Assembly (NCBI GenBank): GCA_019096155.1
Contig: JAHCVI010000001.1
Coordinates: forward strand, 1,922,001-1,986,000
Direction of reading: 5' to 3'
Length of the DNA stretch: 64,000 nt
DNA from: Staphylotrichum longicolle
Lineage: Eukaryota > Ascomycota > Sordariomycetes > Sordariales > Chaetomiaceae
Shown: positions 42,293-54,140 of the stretch, piece after piece
Numbering within the stretch: position 1 is the first letter of the stretch
Layout of the letters: each line of letters begins with the position of its first letter
The notes under the pieces: generated by a model
The model's database searches: none
The model's input: the letters and a program-made list of their open reading frames with translations, nothing else
What the model was told of the DNA's origin: nothing
Made by a program: the position numbers and the translations under genes

Positions 42293-44341
42293 CTAGATAC
42301 CCTTAAGCTCCTTCTCCATAGCCTTCAGCTCCTCCCGGACCTTGGGACAGTAGTGCTTCCTGAGAATCTCCCCTTCCCAGATGGTCGTCGTGAACGGATT
42401 GCTTCCCTCGACCGTCTCAGCCAGCGGCTTGAAGGTGCCGTCGCCTTTGCGCTCTTCCGTGTTCCACAGCGCGCTGATCTTGCGGCCGTGCGTGTGCACC
42501 ACATCGTGTAGCAAGCCCAGCACCGCCTGGCACGATTTCTCGGGCATCTGCAGGGCCACCGACATGAGCTGCTTGGTGAAGCCCGCGAGCCGGAGCGGCG
42601 GCACCGAGCGGATGTTCCAGGGCGGGAGGAGCACGCTGCTGAGACAGCGCATGAGGAGCACTGTGGTGGTCTGAAGATTGATCTTGTTGTCGCGCCGGTT
42701 GGCTGGATTTTCTGAGGTGTCCTCGGGGTCGGTGAGATGGAGTGATTTCGCGCCCAGCTCGAGGTCGGGGTTGACTGAGAGGCTGAGGAGGCTGCGGTAG
42801 AGGTTGGTGATGAAGAAGGAAAGATCAAGGTGCAGGTCGGAGCGGGCGTTGTGCGCATCTTGACCTTCGAGCAGCGCGAACGCGGTGACAATGCAGAGGA
42901 GGGCCTCTCTGCTGGTGTCGCGGATGACGGAAAGCTCGTCATCCTCCTCATCGCCGTTTGTCTCGGCCTCGTCCCCCTCTTTGTCGTTCGCACTGTCGCG
43001 GATGAGGTCCTTGAGGGCCTCGAGGAGGTCGCCGAAGAAGTCTTGGTTGATCAAGTGCGCGTACTTGGCGAGGCCTTCGAGCACAGCACCCATTAGATGT
43101 GGCGTGCGGGCCTTCAGGATGCGAAAGTAGGTGGCAAACACCATCTTCAGGATCTCAGACTGCGTCTTCTCCCTCTCCTCATGGCTGACGGTAGCGTCGG
43201 CGTGAGCCATCACCTTCTCGGCCTCCTTCTGCTCCTTCAGGAGCTTCCGCTCCCGCTTGGTGCGGAATTCTCTCTTCTGCTTTGGTTTCTTGCCGTTCGG
43301 CAAATCACCAGGACGGCTGACCTTGTCATGCGAGGCTTTGCCGAAAAACTCGGACAGCAGACGCAGGTGCAAGAACATGTTTAGGACGCTCTCGTCAACC
43401 CGGAACTCGCGAGCCTTCATCATCTTGGTGAGCAAAGAAACTGCCTCCATCGACGCGTTTCCTTCTTCATCGTCGCGGAATAGAGCTTCCAAAGTCTGCC
43501 GGCACCAGACAAAATTGGCATCCAGATTGCGAGTGCTGAGCTTCCTCACGAGGATCCTCAAGAGGTCGCCACGGAAGTTGAAGTGCGGGACCGCCTTGAC
43601 CAGCGCGCAAGCACAAGTGAAGGCGATGTTGGAGATTGGCTGGCCCCCTTTCCGAGAACCGGTGGCTGGCGATGATGCATGCCTCGCCAAGGACTTGATA
43701 TACCCCTGGTATCCAGACACCAAGGCTTGTTCGTATGTGCGGAGCGTCTTCACTTCCTTCGAAAGCTTCTCCCCCGCGGGATCCTCTGACGCCGGCCGTA
43801 TCCTATAGCCCGGAATGACATCCTTGTAGACGGTCATCTGGGTAACGATGCAGAGTTTCTGAATGGCGAGAATGGGCGACTCTCCGATCCTAGCCAGAGC
43901 CTTGAATGCCCCTGGATATTCCTCCGGGTTCTCATTCAGTTGCGTCGCAATCTTGGCCAGCTCCTCCTGGGCCTTGATGATTTGTTCGCGCTCGGGTATC
44001 TTGGGTGCCTCTGGAGCCGCAGCCTCAGGCTCCTCGTCAACGGCATCGTCGCCCTCACTCTCCAGCCAATCGGCATCGCTTGCTACCGAGTCGGCGTCGC
44101 CATGGACCTGCCACGTTCCCTGAGAAGTCTTGACTGGAAGCCTGCCTCCAGCATCGTTGCCGTTCTTCTTTGCCTCCTTCTTCTTGCCCTTTCTCGTCTT
44201 CGCTTCGTAGGTTTGTTCCAGGTTCCAGCTCGCAGCGCTTTTGAAGAATTGCTTTTGCACTTTGGCGTCCCTGGTTCCGGAATCAGGAGCGTCTTCGCGG
44301 GGCGGCGTGACCCTTCTCCGCTTCGAGGGGCGGGAGGCCAT
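42293..44341 (-). CDS. NOC3: Nucleolar complex-associated protein 3 (Noc3), 682 aa
   Basis: Noc3 pairs with Noc2 during nuclear maturation and export of pre-60S ribosomes; the yeast protein also takes part in replication licensing. One intron-free frame of 682 residues, close to the family length. The N terminus is basic (SRPSKRRRVTPP) with a conserved QFFKSAASWNLEQ-like block and an acidic stretch. The NOC3 domain covers about residues 130-230 (KIPEREQIIKAQEELAKIA, ESPILAIQKLCIVTQMTVYK, VIPGYRIRP). The CBF/MAK21-type C-terminal domain follows, with LPPWNIRSVPPLRLAGFTKQ, and the protein ends KVREELKAMEKELKGI. No breaks. It is divergent from UTP10 over about 500 bp. Confidence 0.96.
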   Translation of the reverse strand: MASRPSKRRRVTPPREDAPDSGTRDAKVQKQFFKSAASWNLEQTYEAKTRKGKKKEAKKNGNDAGGRLPVKTSQGTWQVHGDADSVASDADWLESEGDDAVDEEPEAAAPEAPKIPEREQIIKAQEELAKIATQLNENPEEYPGAFKALARIGESPILAIQKLCIVTQMTVYKDVIPGYRIRPASEDPAGEKLSKEVKTLRTYEQALVSGYQGYIKSLARHASSPATGSRKGGQPISNIAFTCACALVKAVPHFNFRGDLLRILVRKLSTRNLDANFVWCRQTLEALFRDDEEGNASMEAVSLLTKMMKAREFRVDESVLNMFLHLRLLSEFFGKASHDKVSRPGDLPNGKKPKQKREFRTKRERKLLKEQKEAEKVMAHADATVSHEEREKTQSEILKMVFATYFRILKARTPHLMGAVLEGLAKYAHLINQDFFGDLLEALKDLIRDSANDKEGDEAETNGDEEDDELSVIRDTSREALLCIVTAFALLEGQDAHNARSDLHLDLSFFITNLYRSLLSLSVNPDLELGAKSLHLTDPEDTSENPANRRDNKINLQTTTVLLMRCLSSVLLPPWNIRSVPPLRLAGFTKQLMSVALQMPEKSCQAVLGLLHDVVHTHGRKISALWNTEERKGDGTFKPLAETVEGSNPFTTTIWEGEILRKHYCPKVREELKAMEKELKGI

Positions 44342-44844
44342 GGTGAAGGCGGCTGGCTGGTGGAGAGGTGTGGTTTGCGCTCGTGCTGGTGTTTCCTGGA
44401 CTGGAATATTTTTCTGGACCCTTACGCTTCAGAGCAACCAGCCCACCAAAGAGCTGGCTTATCCGCCATTTCTGATTCGCCAACAATCGCTTATCAGCCC
44501 CTCCGACCCAGAAAAATTTCTGGATGAACATCCAATGCTTGAGGTTCGGTGAGAGAGCTGCCGAAGAAACAGTGCTCGGCTTGCAAGTGCGGACGGCGGA
44601 AAGTCTCTTGCGACACAGTCTCATTGCTGGACGGGACTGTTCGCGACAACGCGACGACGCGGGGCCTAGCAATTCTCATTTCGGAGTACCGCCTCCACAC
44701 GGCCAATTGGTGACCTAAAGTCACTGCTACTCGCCCTCATTGTTTCAGGGCCTGCGCTCTGCTGCAGCGTCAGAAACGCAATTCGCCCACACAAACAGAC
44801 AACACCGAGGAAGAGCCCGCAAGGGGTAACACCCCTTGACCAAG
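44342..44844. promoter_or_regulatory. Shared NOC3-UTP10 promoter
   Basis: 503 bp between the two start codons of ribosome-biogenesis genes. GAAAAATTT at 44511-44519 matches the core of the yeast RRPE element found upstream of ribosome-biogenesis genes; the companion PAC element (GCGATGAG) is not seen. Conservation of RRPE use in this lineage is inferred. Confidence 0.4.
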
Positions 44845-47800
44845 ATGGCGACATCGTTGGCTGCGCAGTTGGCGCAGATTGCAGCCAACTCGCGGACGAG
44901 CCTGAACGCCAAAGCCCTCAAGGCCACCCACTCCAAGTCCCTGATCTGGGAGCCCCGAGTGGCCGCCAGCCAGACCTTCGCCGAGATCTACCAACTATGC
45001 CACGAGGGCTTTGAGGAGCTCTGCCATTTGGATCCCCGCTTTGCGCCCTTCGGCACATCCCTCTTCAGCGAACAGAGCCAGGAAGCCGACCGGGTCCAGA
45101 TGACGACCGAGGAGAATGCCGCTCTGGACAAGCGTGTCGACTCGTTCCTCCACCTGGTGGGCAGTCGGCTACGCCTTATGCCTGCCATCAAGGCCATTGA
45201 GTGGCTCATTCGGAGGTTCCGGTAAGCAATGCAGCACCTGGCCCTTGCCGACAGCGCTGACCAGGCCATAGCATCCATGAGTTCAACACGGCCGCCCTCA
45301 TCACGACGTTCCTGCCGTATCACACCATTCCGGCTTTCGTCACCCTTCTCTCTATTCTGCCGGCCAAGATACCCCTGGAATACAGGTTCTTGGACCCCTA
45401 TATCCGGTCACTGACCGCCCCTCCGAGGGCTGTTGTCGTGCAGCAAGCGATAAACCGCCCCGAGTTTCTCTCCGCCATTTCTCAGTACACCCTCGAATCA
45501 TGCCGCGCGAAACAAGAATACCCGGGTTTGGTGTCGTTCTGGGGTGGTGTCATGGCTGAGGCTGTCAACGGCATGCTCGACAAAATGCGCTCCGGTCGGA
45601 GGAGCATCCAGCTGGAAAACGACCATACCCTGCTTCAACAAATCGGACCGGTTCTTAGTGAGGCCATGGTTCTGAAAGACGTCCCGGGAATTCAGATTGC
45701 GAGCTATATGATTGTCGCGATCCTGGCTGCGAAGGGCAGCTTGAATGACGTCGCGCTCGCGGCCTTCATGGATCAGCTTGTCCATGGTTGGACCATCGAT
45801 ACCTATCGCCCAGGCCTCGTTTGCCTCTGCATTCTCGCGCAGCACCGCTCGGCGAAGCAGGTCTCTGGTCGTGTTGCAAAGGCCCTTATCAAGTCTCAAA
45901 ATCTGGTTCCGACCCTGGTTGAGATCGGCAAGGAGCACAGGGTCGACAAGCTGGCAAATGGGCTCGCGCTTGCCTTCATTGACAGGTTGTCCAAGAAGGG
46001 CGATGTCCGGAGTCTTCCTGCCGTCAACTCGCTGCTTCTGAGCAGCTTGCTGCAGGAAAAGCAGATCAAAGTTGTCTACAAATCCATGCTGTTGGCTGCT
46101 CACAAGGTCAACGATGAGGTCGACCAGGATGGCGCTATTCGCAAAGAAATCGGTTCTTCCTTGGTCAGCCTGTCTCAGGCCGGCGGAGATGCGGGGGATG
46201 CAATTCGATCTGCCCTTGAGGAGATTGACTTCAACATTGAAGAGCTTGAACTTAAACTTGGGGCCGCTATCCGCCCGAAGCTTGCTCTGGAGCAAGGTCC
46301 AGAGGCTATGGAGGAAGAACAAGCAACGGAGACTGCAGACCAACAGCGCAGCTTGGACTCGACTCTCCAGGAGTTGACCACCCTGGAGCCATCGACAACT
46401 TCGTGTTTGTCACCAGAGTCCGGCAACTTGTTCAACGAGCTTTGCGCAGTCTTCTTGTCTGCGGCTGCAACAGAGACCGACCTCGAGAAGTTTGACGCCG
46501 CGCCTGTTCTCAGCCGGTCCCTTGCACCAAGCAATTCGTTTTATTTCAGCTTTTACCTGCGGGTCTGGTGCGGGCCGTTCCCGACGTTGGCCAAGGTAGC
46601 AGCTCTGGAACGCGTCAAGTCCCGGCTGAAGGAGAGCGACTGCGCAGACCATGATTTTCAGGCCATTGTCCCGTACTGCGCTGTCGCTCTGAGCGATCCG
46701 GCAAAGAAGGTTCGCCGTGCTGCGGCTGACCTGGTCGCCGTGTTGGGCTCCCTTCTGAAGGCCTCTGCTGGACGGTCAGGGCAGCGTTGGGGCGATAAGA
46801 GTCTCTATGGAAAGTCGAGCGTCCCCAATCCGCTCGACCGTAGCGCCCTCGAGTCCTTGGTTCACTCGGTACTTATTCCGTGCTTGGAAGAGTCTGTTCT
46901 TCACGAGGGCCATGTCGTGGCGGCACTTGTCAGCTCTTTAGAGAGCTCGAAAGGCACTTCTGGAGCGGAGGTTGAAAAGCGCCATTTCTCACACGCGACG
47001 AGACTCTCCATCTTCAAGTTCTTGTGCGGCCATGCCACGGAAACGACGTTGCTGAACCCCAAACTCCGTTTGCTTCGCTCGCTCAACCAAATCCGGAGCA
47101 TCTCGGGAACTTCTCGAACCGATCTTTTGTTGCCTCTACTCCGGTGGTGGGCTGCTCTCAGCCGCGAAGAAGCCACCGAGCGTGCTGCGCAAGAGTCAGT
47201 TGAAGAGGCGGTCGTCGACGAAACGGTTGTGGACGTTGTCATTGCGAACCACGCGGCAGGTCTCGAGACGTTCTTCCAGCTCATCAACGACCCGAAGACA
47301 GCTCTTAGGCCTCACCTCGTACAGGCCATCTTTGGCCGGATCGTCAAGATCTGGCCATCTATGAAGTCGGACACCAAGTTCTCCACTGCGCGGTCGATGT
47401 TCGACATCACACAAACTCGGTCGTCGGCTGACCATGGGCCCGTGGTTGCAGAGGCGGTAGAGCTTCTGCGCAAGGTTGAGCTGACGACGGATATTCTCGT
47501 CGACTTCATTGACTCGCTGCAAGACGAGGTCAAACTCGCGACCGAGAAACCTGCGAACAAGCGAAGACGGGTCAGCACAACAGAACAGAGCCGTAGCGTG
47601 GGCTTGCAGAACAGTCCAGAGCTGAAGGCGGCGCTGAACAAGACCACGTTCGTTCTGGAGCTCGTGCAGGAGTCCAACCCGGCGAACCACCCCGAGCTGC
47701 TGCCCAGCCTCTTTACCACTTTGTCCGACCTTCACCATCTCAGCACCCTGGTTGGATCTGAACTCGGCTACCTCCAGAACCTTGTGCTGAGTAGCCTCCT

Positions 47801-50347
47801 CGCCATGATGCCAGCTTACAAGGGCAACAAGGACTTGACAATCGATGCATCCGTAGGCCACGGCGACATCTTGGCCACCTGCATCCAAAAGTCTTCCAGC
47901 CCTGCCGTTATCAACGCAGCCCTGCTTTTGGTGCTGACCTAGCGCGGACTGCCCCGGATGTAGTGTTGCAAAGCGTCATGCCAATCTTCACGTTCATGGG
48001 TAGCTCGGTGCTGAAGCAGGCGGACGACTACTCTGCCCACGTTGTTAACCAAACCATCAAGGAGGTTATTCCTCCACTCATCACACGTTCCGGAGGAGAG
48101 GGCGGAACGTGGTCGCCAGCACCAAGGATCTTCTGGCCAGCTTCGTGACTGCCTACGAGCATATCCCCTCGCATCGGAAGCATGATCTCTTTCTCTCTCT
48201 CGTTCAGAACCTTGGACCGGAGGACTTCCTTTTCGCTGTCCTCGCCATGTTCGTCGACAGATACGCCGCAACCGATAACATGATCTCGTTCACGACGCAG
48301 ATGATGAGTTCGTTCTCGGTTGAGATTCAGCTGCAGACTCTCATCAAACTCCTGAACCTGATCAGCGACATCTTTAAGCCGAAACCAGCTCTGTCGAACG
48401 TCCTGCTTGGCAGCGACGGAACTGGTGAGCAAGACGCTCAGAAGATTGCCACGAAGCAGCTGAACCTGCTTCCGCATCTGCTTGCAAATAGGCGGTTGAA
48501 GCGAGAGATTACCCAACTCGCAGAGAGGGATGACATGGAAACCGGAAAGATTCGCGATCTCTACGCCACCCTTCTTGAGGGCATCTTGACGCTGGCCACG
48601 ACGGTCAAGAGCAAGAAGGCCCTCTACAACCGCTGCGGCGATGCGCTGTCCAACCTCTTGAACCTGCTTTCGATCGCCGAGTTCATCAAGAGCGTAGAGG
48701 CCTTGCTTGACCGGCCTAACGTCGGGCTGCGGCAGAAGGTGCTGCGGGCACTCGAGCTCCGGGTCGACAGTGAAAGCACAGCAGATCCGAGGTCGAGAGA
48801 GGGGCTGCTTGCTTTCCTGCCTCAGCTGACCGCCGTCATCCGGGAATCAGACGACATGAACTACAAGCACACGGCAGTGACGTGTGTCGACAAGATTGCG
48901 GAGAAGTACGGCAAGAAGGATATCGATGTTGTCGCTGCCGCTGCCACAACGATTGCGGGCGATCACTGCCTTGGCCAATCGTCACAGAGCCTCCGGGTCA
49001 TGGCCCTCCTCTGCCTTGCCTCGCTCGTTGACGTTCTGCAGGATGGTATCGTCCCGGTGCTGCCCGTCGCCATTCCTAAAGCACTGGCCTATCTGGAGGA
49101 GAGCTTGGTCGGAGAGGAGCCCAACGCGGAGCTCCACAACGCCTCGTATGCCTTCCTGGCGGCCTTGGCCCAACATATCCCTTATATGATCACCGGCACG
49201 TACCTTGACCGGCTGCTGGCATGCTCAAACGCATCGGCGGCTGCGCAGCTGGACGACGAGTCAAACAGCAACCGGTCTCACTGTCTCCAGTTCCTGGCCA
49301 AACTTGTTGATCCCAAGGCGCTGTACAACGCCCTCAACCAAAACTGGGCCTCCGCTGCCGGCTGCGGTTCCTCGGTAAGCTACCCCCCTTTTACTTGTTG
49401 CCTCGGGCTCTACCGGAAATTTCTTGCTAACGATTGAGCAGGCTGTCACCGAGTACCTCCAGATTCTGGGCATGGCGCTTGACAAACACTCGAAGGCGGT
49501 CGTTTCCAAGAATGTGTCCGCGCTCTCGACCATCTTCCTCAGCTCTATGGACCTGAGGAGGCTGGTTATCTCAGAGCAGGTCAAGACCCCAATCAGCCCG
49601 TCTGAATTGGACGAGATTGAGGCCAAGATCGGCGAAGACGCACTCAAGATGATCTACAAGCTCAACGACGCGGCTTTCCGGCCCATCTTCTCCAAGCTCA
49701 TGGAGTGGGCGTCGACCGGGCTCCCCAAGAACGACGCTTCAGGGCGCACCCTTCGGCTGTTTGCCGTGTATGGATTCCTGGACACTTTCTTTGGCAACCT
49801 CAAGTCCATCGTTAACAGCTACGCGTCGTATGTCGTCGAGGGCGCTGTGAAGGTGCTCTCCTCCACAGACTTCAAAGACGGCAACGAGAAGGAGCTCTGG
49901 AAGCGTGTGCTGCGTACCCTCGCCAAGTGTTTCGAGCACGACCAGGACGGCTTCTGGCAGGCGCCGGCGCACTTTGGTGCTGTCGCGCCTGTGCTCGTCG
50001 AGCAATTCCTTCACGCCGGCACGGTGGATGCTACAGAGGACTTGATCCCCGCGGTCGTCGAGTTGGCGGCGGCGGCCGACTCGCAGGAGCACCACAAGGA
50101 GCTCAACGGGGCGCTCCTGAAGCACCTCCGCAACGGCCAGGCGGCGGTCCGGTTGGCGGTGGTCAAGTGCCAGCAGGCGCTGACGAGCAGGCTGGGCGAG
50201 GAGTGGCTGCAGGCGCTGCCTGAGATGCTGCCGTATATCAGTGAGTTGCAGGATGACGATGACGAGGTGGTGGAGCGGGAGAACAGGAGGTGGATCGTGG
50301 AGATTGAGGAGAAGCTGGGTGAGAGCTTGGACTCGATGTTGCAGTAA
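44845..50347 (+). CDS. UTP10: U3 snoRNP-associated protein Utp10 (HEATR1), about 1795 aa, two one-base breaks
   Basis: Utp10 is a large HEAT-repeat scaffold of the t-UTP/UtpA complex that loads early on pre-rRNA and is needed for rDNA transcription and 18S maturation. Exons 44845-45221, 45272-49374 and 49442-50347 are separated by 50 and 67 bp introns. The N-terminal U3snoRNP10 segment begins MATSLAAQLAQIAANSRTSL and contains RFLDPYIRSLTAPPR. The BP28CT-type domain lies in the C-terminal part (TFMGSSVLKQADDYSAHVVN, SFVTAYEHIPSHRKHDLF), and the end is acidic (LQDDDDEVVEREN). Near 47930 one T seems lost from a TTTT run (stop at 47940-47942), and near 48085 one more base is missing. Restoring two bases gives exactly 1796 codons. 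The yeast gene is essential, so these are probably sequence errors. Confidence 0.94.
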
Positions 50348-51478
50348 GCTTGTCGTCGGGTGATAGTCAGGGAGCGAGATGGTGCGACTGTGTATGTTAG
50401 ACACTTTGCCGGAGCGGAGTCATTGGATTGGAGATGTGAAATCACAAAACAAATAGAGCCACTTCATGATTCGAGAGTTTTGGGGGATTCATCTTTGTCG
50501 CCAACTGTGTGCACGAGGCGGTCACTTGTCGGCCGATGTCTGCTTCTCCTTCCCCTCCGCAAGCAAGGTTGCCCTGGAAACAACGAGACTTGCTCAAACA
50601 ATTGACTGGTCCTCCTGACTTCAGGGTGGGCTGCCTCAACTTACATTTGCAGTAGCCTATGAAAATCGAACGACGATGGCCATTCATTCAACTCACACGT
50701 TGATGCATTCAACTCACCGCCGGTTTCGCTGTCGCGTGATGGGCATGGGCATGGAGACGAGCACGACTCCGCAAAGCACAGCTCTGTTCAACCTGCTGGA
50801 ATAGACCCTAACCCGCAACTCGAGGTCACCGAGGTGAACTCGGCTAACATACCCGAAGTTTGATTACACAGTAAAGAACCAAACCCGCGCTTGGGACCCC
50901 GATTGCGATGGTCTCGCCCCGGATTCAAGGCCAGAACTAGGTTAGAGTGTAATGCCCGACTTTGATGAAGTTTATGCAAAGTTCTGGGCGTGGTGGTGTC
51001 CAGATTCACGTGTTGGCAATTGACGGTTTTGATCGCCTTTGGCGTTGATGGGGGAATGCTGCTAGTTAAGTGGCTACTACAGTTTTGCGAGGAACTGCAA
51101 TGAGTTCCGGGGTTGCGCTCTAACACCGCTCCCCCACCCTTGTCCGCTTGGGACCCAGTCGGCACATCAACACAGACTAGCCGAGGCTCAGAGCCGTCAG
51201 AGCCCAGCAATTTGCGGCTTCGACAGAGGTCACCAGGCACATGTTGTCTCCGCCAGGAATTTGGGGCCGCTTCGTCTTCGTGTTGTCGTCGATAAACCTT
51301 ATCGCCATAACCTCCTTCTGGGTGCGATCTCTCGCCTTTGGCGACACAATGGCTAGACTCTGAAGCACCGAAGCCATTGTGTTTTGATCCATCCTTTGGT
51401 CGTCACTCCATCGTTTCGGCCTACCTCCTGACAACCACCCACGACCCACGCGCGCAGCTCCTCAACGACCTCCCCACA
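50348..51478. other. Intergenic region between UTP10 and PEX26
   Basis: 1.1 kb between two plus-strand genes, holding the UTP10 3' UTR and the PEX26 promoter. It contains ACCCTAACCC (50805-50814), a telomere-type motif in reverse orientation. No gene is recognised. Confidence 0.5.
50805..50814 (-). repeat. Telomere-type motif, short
   Basis: ACCCTAACCC, the reverse complement of GGGTTAGGGT, about 665 bp upstream of the PEX26 start. It may bind TTAGGG-binding Myb factors or may be chance. Confidence 0.45.
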
Positions 51479-53030
51479 ATGCCTTCGAATCGCACAGCGT
51501 ACACGGCCGCCGACAGCCTCTCGCAGGCCCGCGGCCTGTCTGCCTCGATTTCTTCACTGTCGTCAACGCCTTCGGGCCGCAATGGCGCTGCTTCGCACAT
51601 CTCCAAGACGTATCGCCAGGCCTCCACCCTCTTCCTCACGCGTCGCTTGCCCGAGGCGCTGTCGACCGTCTTGCCCCTGGTCACACCCCCGCAGTCTGAA
51701 GACGACCCGAATGGAGCGCCCGAACCAGCACCGGTTGTCCGGGCGTCTCGCTCCTCCAAGGTCAAGGTCTGGAGCCTGTACCTGACCGTCCTGAATGCGA
51801 TTGTCGAACTCGACTCGGACGACGGCAAAGAGGCGTTTGGGACGCAGGAGTGGAGGGCAATCTGCCACAAGGTCCGCGAGGGAGAGATTTGGGAGGAGGT
51901 AGTCCGCAACGGGTATCACGGCGCCGAGGGGGACGTCGATGCAGAGGTGGTCATCAACCTGTACGTGCTGCTCCCCCACCCCCCCGGCTCGCACACCCAC
52001 ACAGACCCGCTAACATGACCCGACAGAGCGACCCTCCTTCTCGCCCACGCCAAAACCCAAACGTTGAACCAAAAGCGTCTCGAGAAACTACCTCGCCGCC
52101 TCCCGCGCCCCCAACCTCAACATCTCGTCGGACCGCTTCTCCGAGTCCTCCCCGCGCCGCTACCGCTCCCCGAGCGCCGCCTCGGGCCACCACCGCCGCG
52201 GCGCCCCCAGCGGCGCCGACACCCCGCGCGACCTCACCGCCCGCGTCAAGCTCCTCGAGCTCTACACCCTGCACGTGCTGCCGCGCAACGGCGAGTGGGA
52301 GTACGCGCGCGAGTTCATCACGGTGAGCCCCGTGCTCGACGACGAGCGGCGCGAGGCCTTCCTGCAGGCGCTCGACACGCTGCGCGAGGAGCAGGCCGAG
52401 GCGGAGCGGCGCGAGGAGGAGGAGCGCGCGCGCCGCGAGGAGGCGATCCGCCGCGACGTCGAGGAGGCCCGGCGGCTGCGCGCCGAGAACGAGGCGCGCG
52501 AGAAGAGGAGGCTGGAGGAGGAGCGCGTCAAGAGGGGACGGAAGAGAGGGAGCGCAAGGAGAGGGCCAGGGCATCTGCTGCTGCTGCGGCGGCGGCGACG
52601 GCGGCGCGACGGAGGGTGATTTTGGGGTGGAGAGGTCGCCGACGCCGCCGGCGCTGAAGGGGGCCAGGAGTAAAGCGTCTGGAAGCCAGTCGTCGAGTGC
52701 CGGGGGAGCGGCGAGGTCGAAGGCACCGTTGTCGAGAAGGGGGAATGCAGGGGCGTTGGCGGTAGTGGTGGTGGTGGTGCTGTTGCCGCGCCGACTCTCA
52801 TGTCGAGGGCGTCGATGGTGTTGAGTAACCTCCGGGTGCTCGTGGATGAGATCGCTTCCGCCTTCCAGACGAACCCCTACGTGCTGTTGCGGATGTTGGC
52901 CTTTGTCATCGGATTACTCATGCTGCTCAGCCGCAAGAAGATCCGCGAGAGGATCACGCGGATATTGGGGGCAGGCTGGGGCAAGGTGAAGGCGACGGCC
53001 GGGATGGGCACCAAGGTCAGCTACATCTAA
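51479..53030 (+). CDS. PEX26: Peroxin 26, tail-anchored peroxisomal receptor for Pex1/Pex6, about 494 aa, frame-broken
   Basis: Fungal Pex26 (functional counterpart of yeast Pex15) anchors the Pex1-Pex6 AAA ATPases on peroxisomes so that the Pex5 receptor is recycled. Exon 1 is 51479-51960, the intron is 51961-52026 (66 bp, CTAAC branch, ACAG acceptor), and exon 2 runs to 53030. Conserved blocks: HISKTYRQASTLFLTRRLPE, KVKVWSLYLTVLNAIVEL, EIWEEVVRNGYHG, NLATLLLAHAKTQTLNQKRL, VKLLELYTLHVLPRNGEWEY. A coiled Glu/Arg-rich helix follows. The C-terminal membrane segment (PYVLLRMLAFVIGLLMLLS) is flanked by RKKIRERITR, as in tail-anchored proteins. The frame shifts at least four times in exon 2: an extra A near 52085, a lost G near 52533, near 52620 and near 52765. 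The conserved blocks and the tail anchor are intact across these breaks. Confidence 0.87.
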
Positions 53031-53410
53031 CCACAGCTGGCCGAGCTGGGAGGGAGGTTCATATTACGGGGGAGTGAAAGGGGGTCTGTTTCCTTTGTAT
53101 CATTATCTTGCATCGCGCTGGATTGTTCGATTGCTTGTTTTTTCCCTTTGTAGAATGTATGAAACGACATGTACTACTCTAGCCAACACAACACCACACA
53201 GATAGTATTGAAAAGTGGTAGATAAAACGTCGTGGGAATCCTGCCGGTGCACAATGCTTTGATATCCCGTCTTGAACGCCGCCCTAACTCCTGAAACGCC
53301 ATCGAAATGACATGATTCCTCCTTGTCCATCCCTACAGCGCAGACACACACACAATGCCCCCAGCAACAGCCTCAAACAGAGAATCGCCCAAACCCGGGC
53401 CACCCCATCA
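53031..53410. other. Convergent intergenic region
   Basis: 380 bp between the PEX26 and RDS3 stop codons. AT-rich with T runs, consistent with two 3' UTRs; nothing else is seen. Confidence 0.6.
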
Positions 53411-53892
53411 CTAAAACCCCGTCCGATTTGTTTTCTTTTGGTAGAACAGCTGCAAACCGAAACCGTTAGCACCCCGTTCCCACCACACCTCGGAGGGCGA
53501 AGAAGAGGAGAGAAAACTCACATCTGTCCTGGAACTGCCCAGGTTGATAATCTTGGGACACCCGTCCCTGTCCTTTTCCAGGCGGGTACATTCGAAGCAG
53601 TAGAAGGCGTCCGAGATGCCCTCGCCGCCGCACACGACGCACTTGTTCTGGTAGTTGCCGAAGCTGCACTCGTCGCAGATGCGGACGAGCGTCGTCGGGC
53701 GCACGTACGAGTCGCACACGGGGCACTTGCCGTCGCACTTGTCGCAGAGCCGGCCGATGGCGATGCCGGCTTGCTTGCGGCACATGACGAGATCGCTGGA
53801 GGAGGGGGGGAGGGGACTGGTTAGCGACTGCTGGGGAAGTAATGGAGGAGGAGCGGAAGGGAGGGGAGGGCTTACGGATGATGGCGGGACAT
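53411..53892 (-). CDS. RDS3: Rds3/PHF5A, SF3b complex zinc-knot protein, 109 aa
   Basis: PHF5A/Rds3 is a core subunit of the SF3b part of U2 snRNP and helps form the pocket holding the branch-point adenosine. Three exons, 53892-53876 (only 17 nt), 53795-53522 and 53449-53411, separated by introns of 80 and 72 bp, give exactly 110 codons. The protein starts MSRHHPDLVMCRKQAGIAIG and keeps the knotted zinc-binding cysteines (LCDKCDGKCPVC, RICDECSFGN, KCVVCGG, AFYCFEC), followed by KDRDGCPKIINLGSSRTDLF. The C-terminal tail is QKKTNRTGF instead of a KKY-rich end, a small variation. Family length is about 110, so it is complete. Confidence 0.97.
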
Positions 53893-54140
53893 GGTGACGG
53901 CTTGCTTGGGCTTTTCCTTCCTGCGTGCTTGGCTGCAGAGAATGTCCAAGGAGAAAGCAAGGAAGCGGCCGAGAGAGTTGGTGGTCGGTCGACGTTCACG
54001 ACTTGGCTGGTGCTGTCTGGTCGCGGTCAAAGATGCGAAAGGCGGATTTACACGCGACTGAAATTGCTGGTAAATACGTCACAGTCTTTGGCCACTGAGC
54101 CTCGGCAAGGGTGGCGTAATTCCAGTCATTTCCATTGTGT

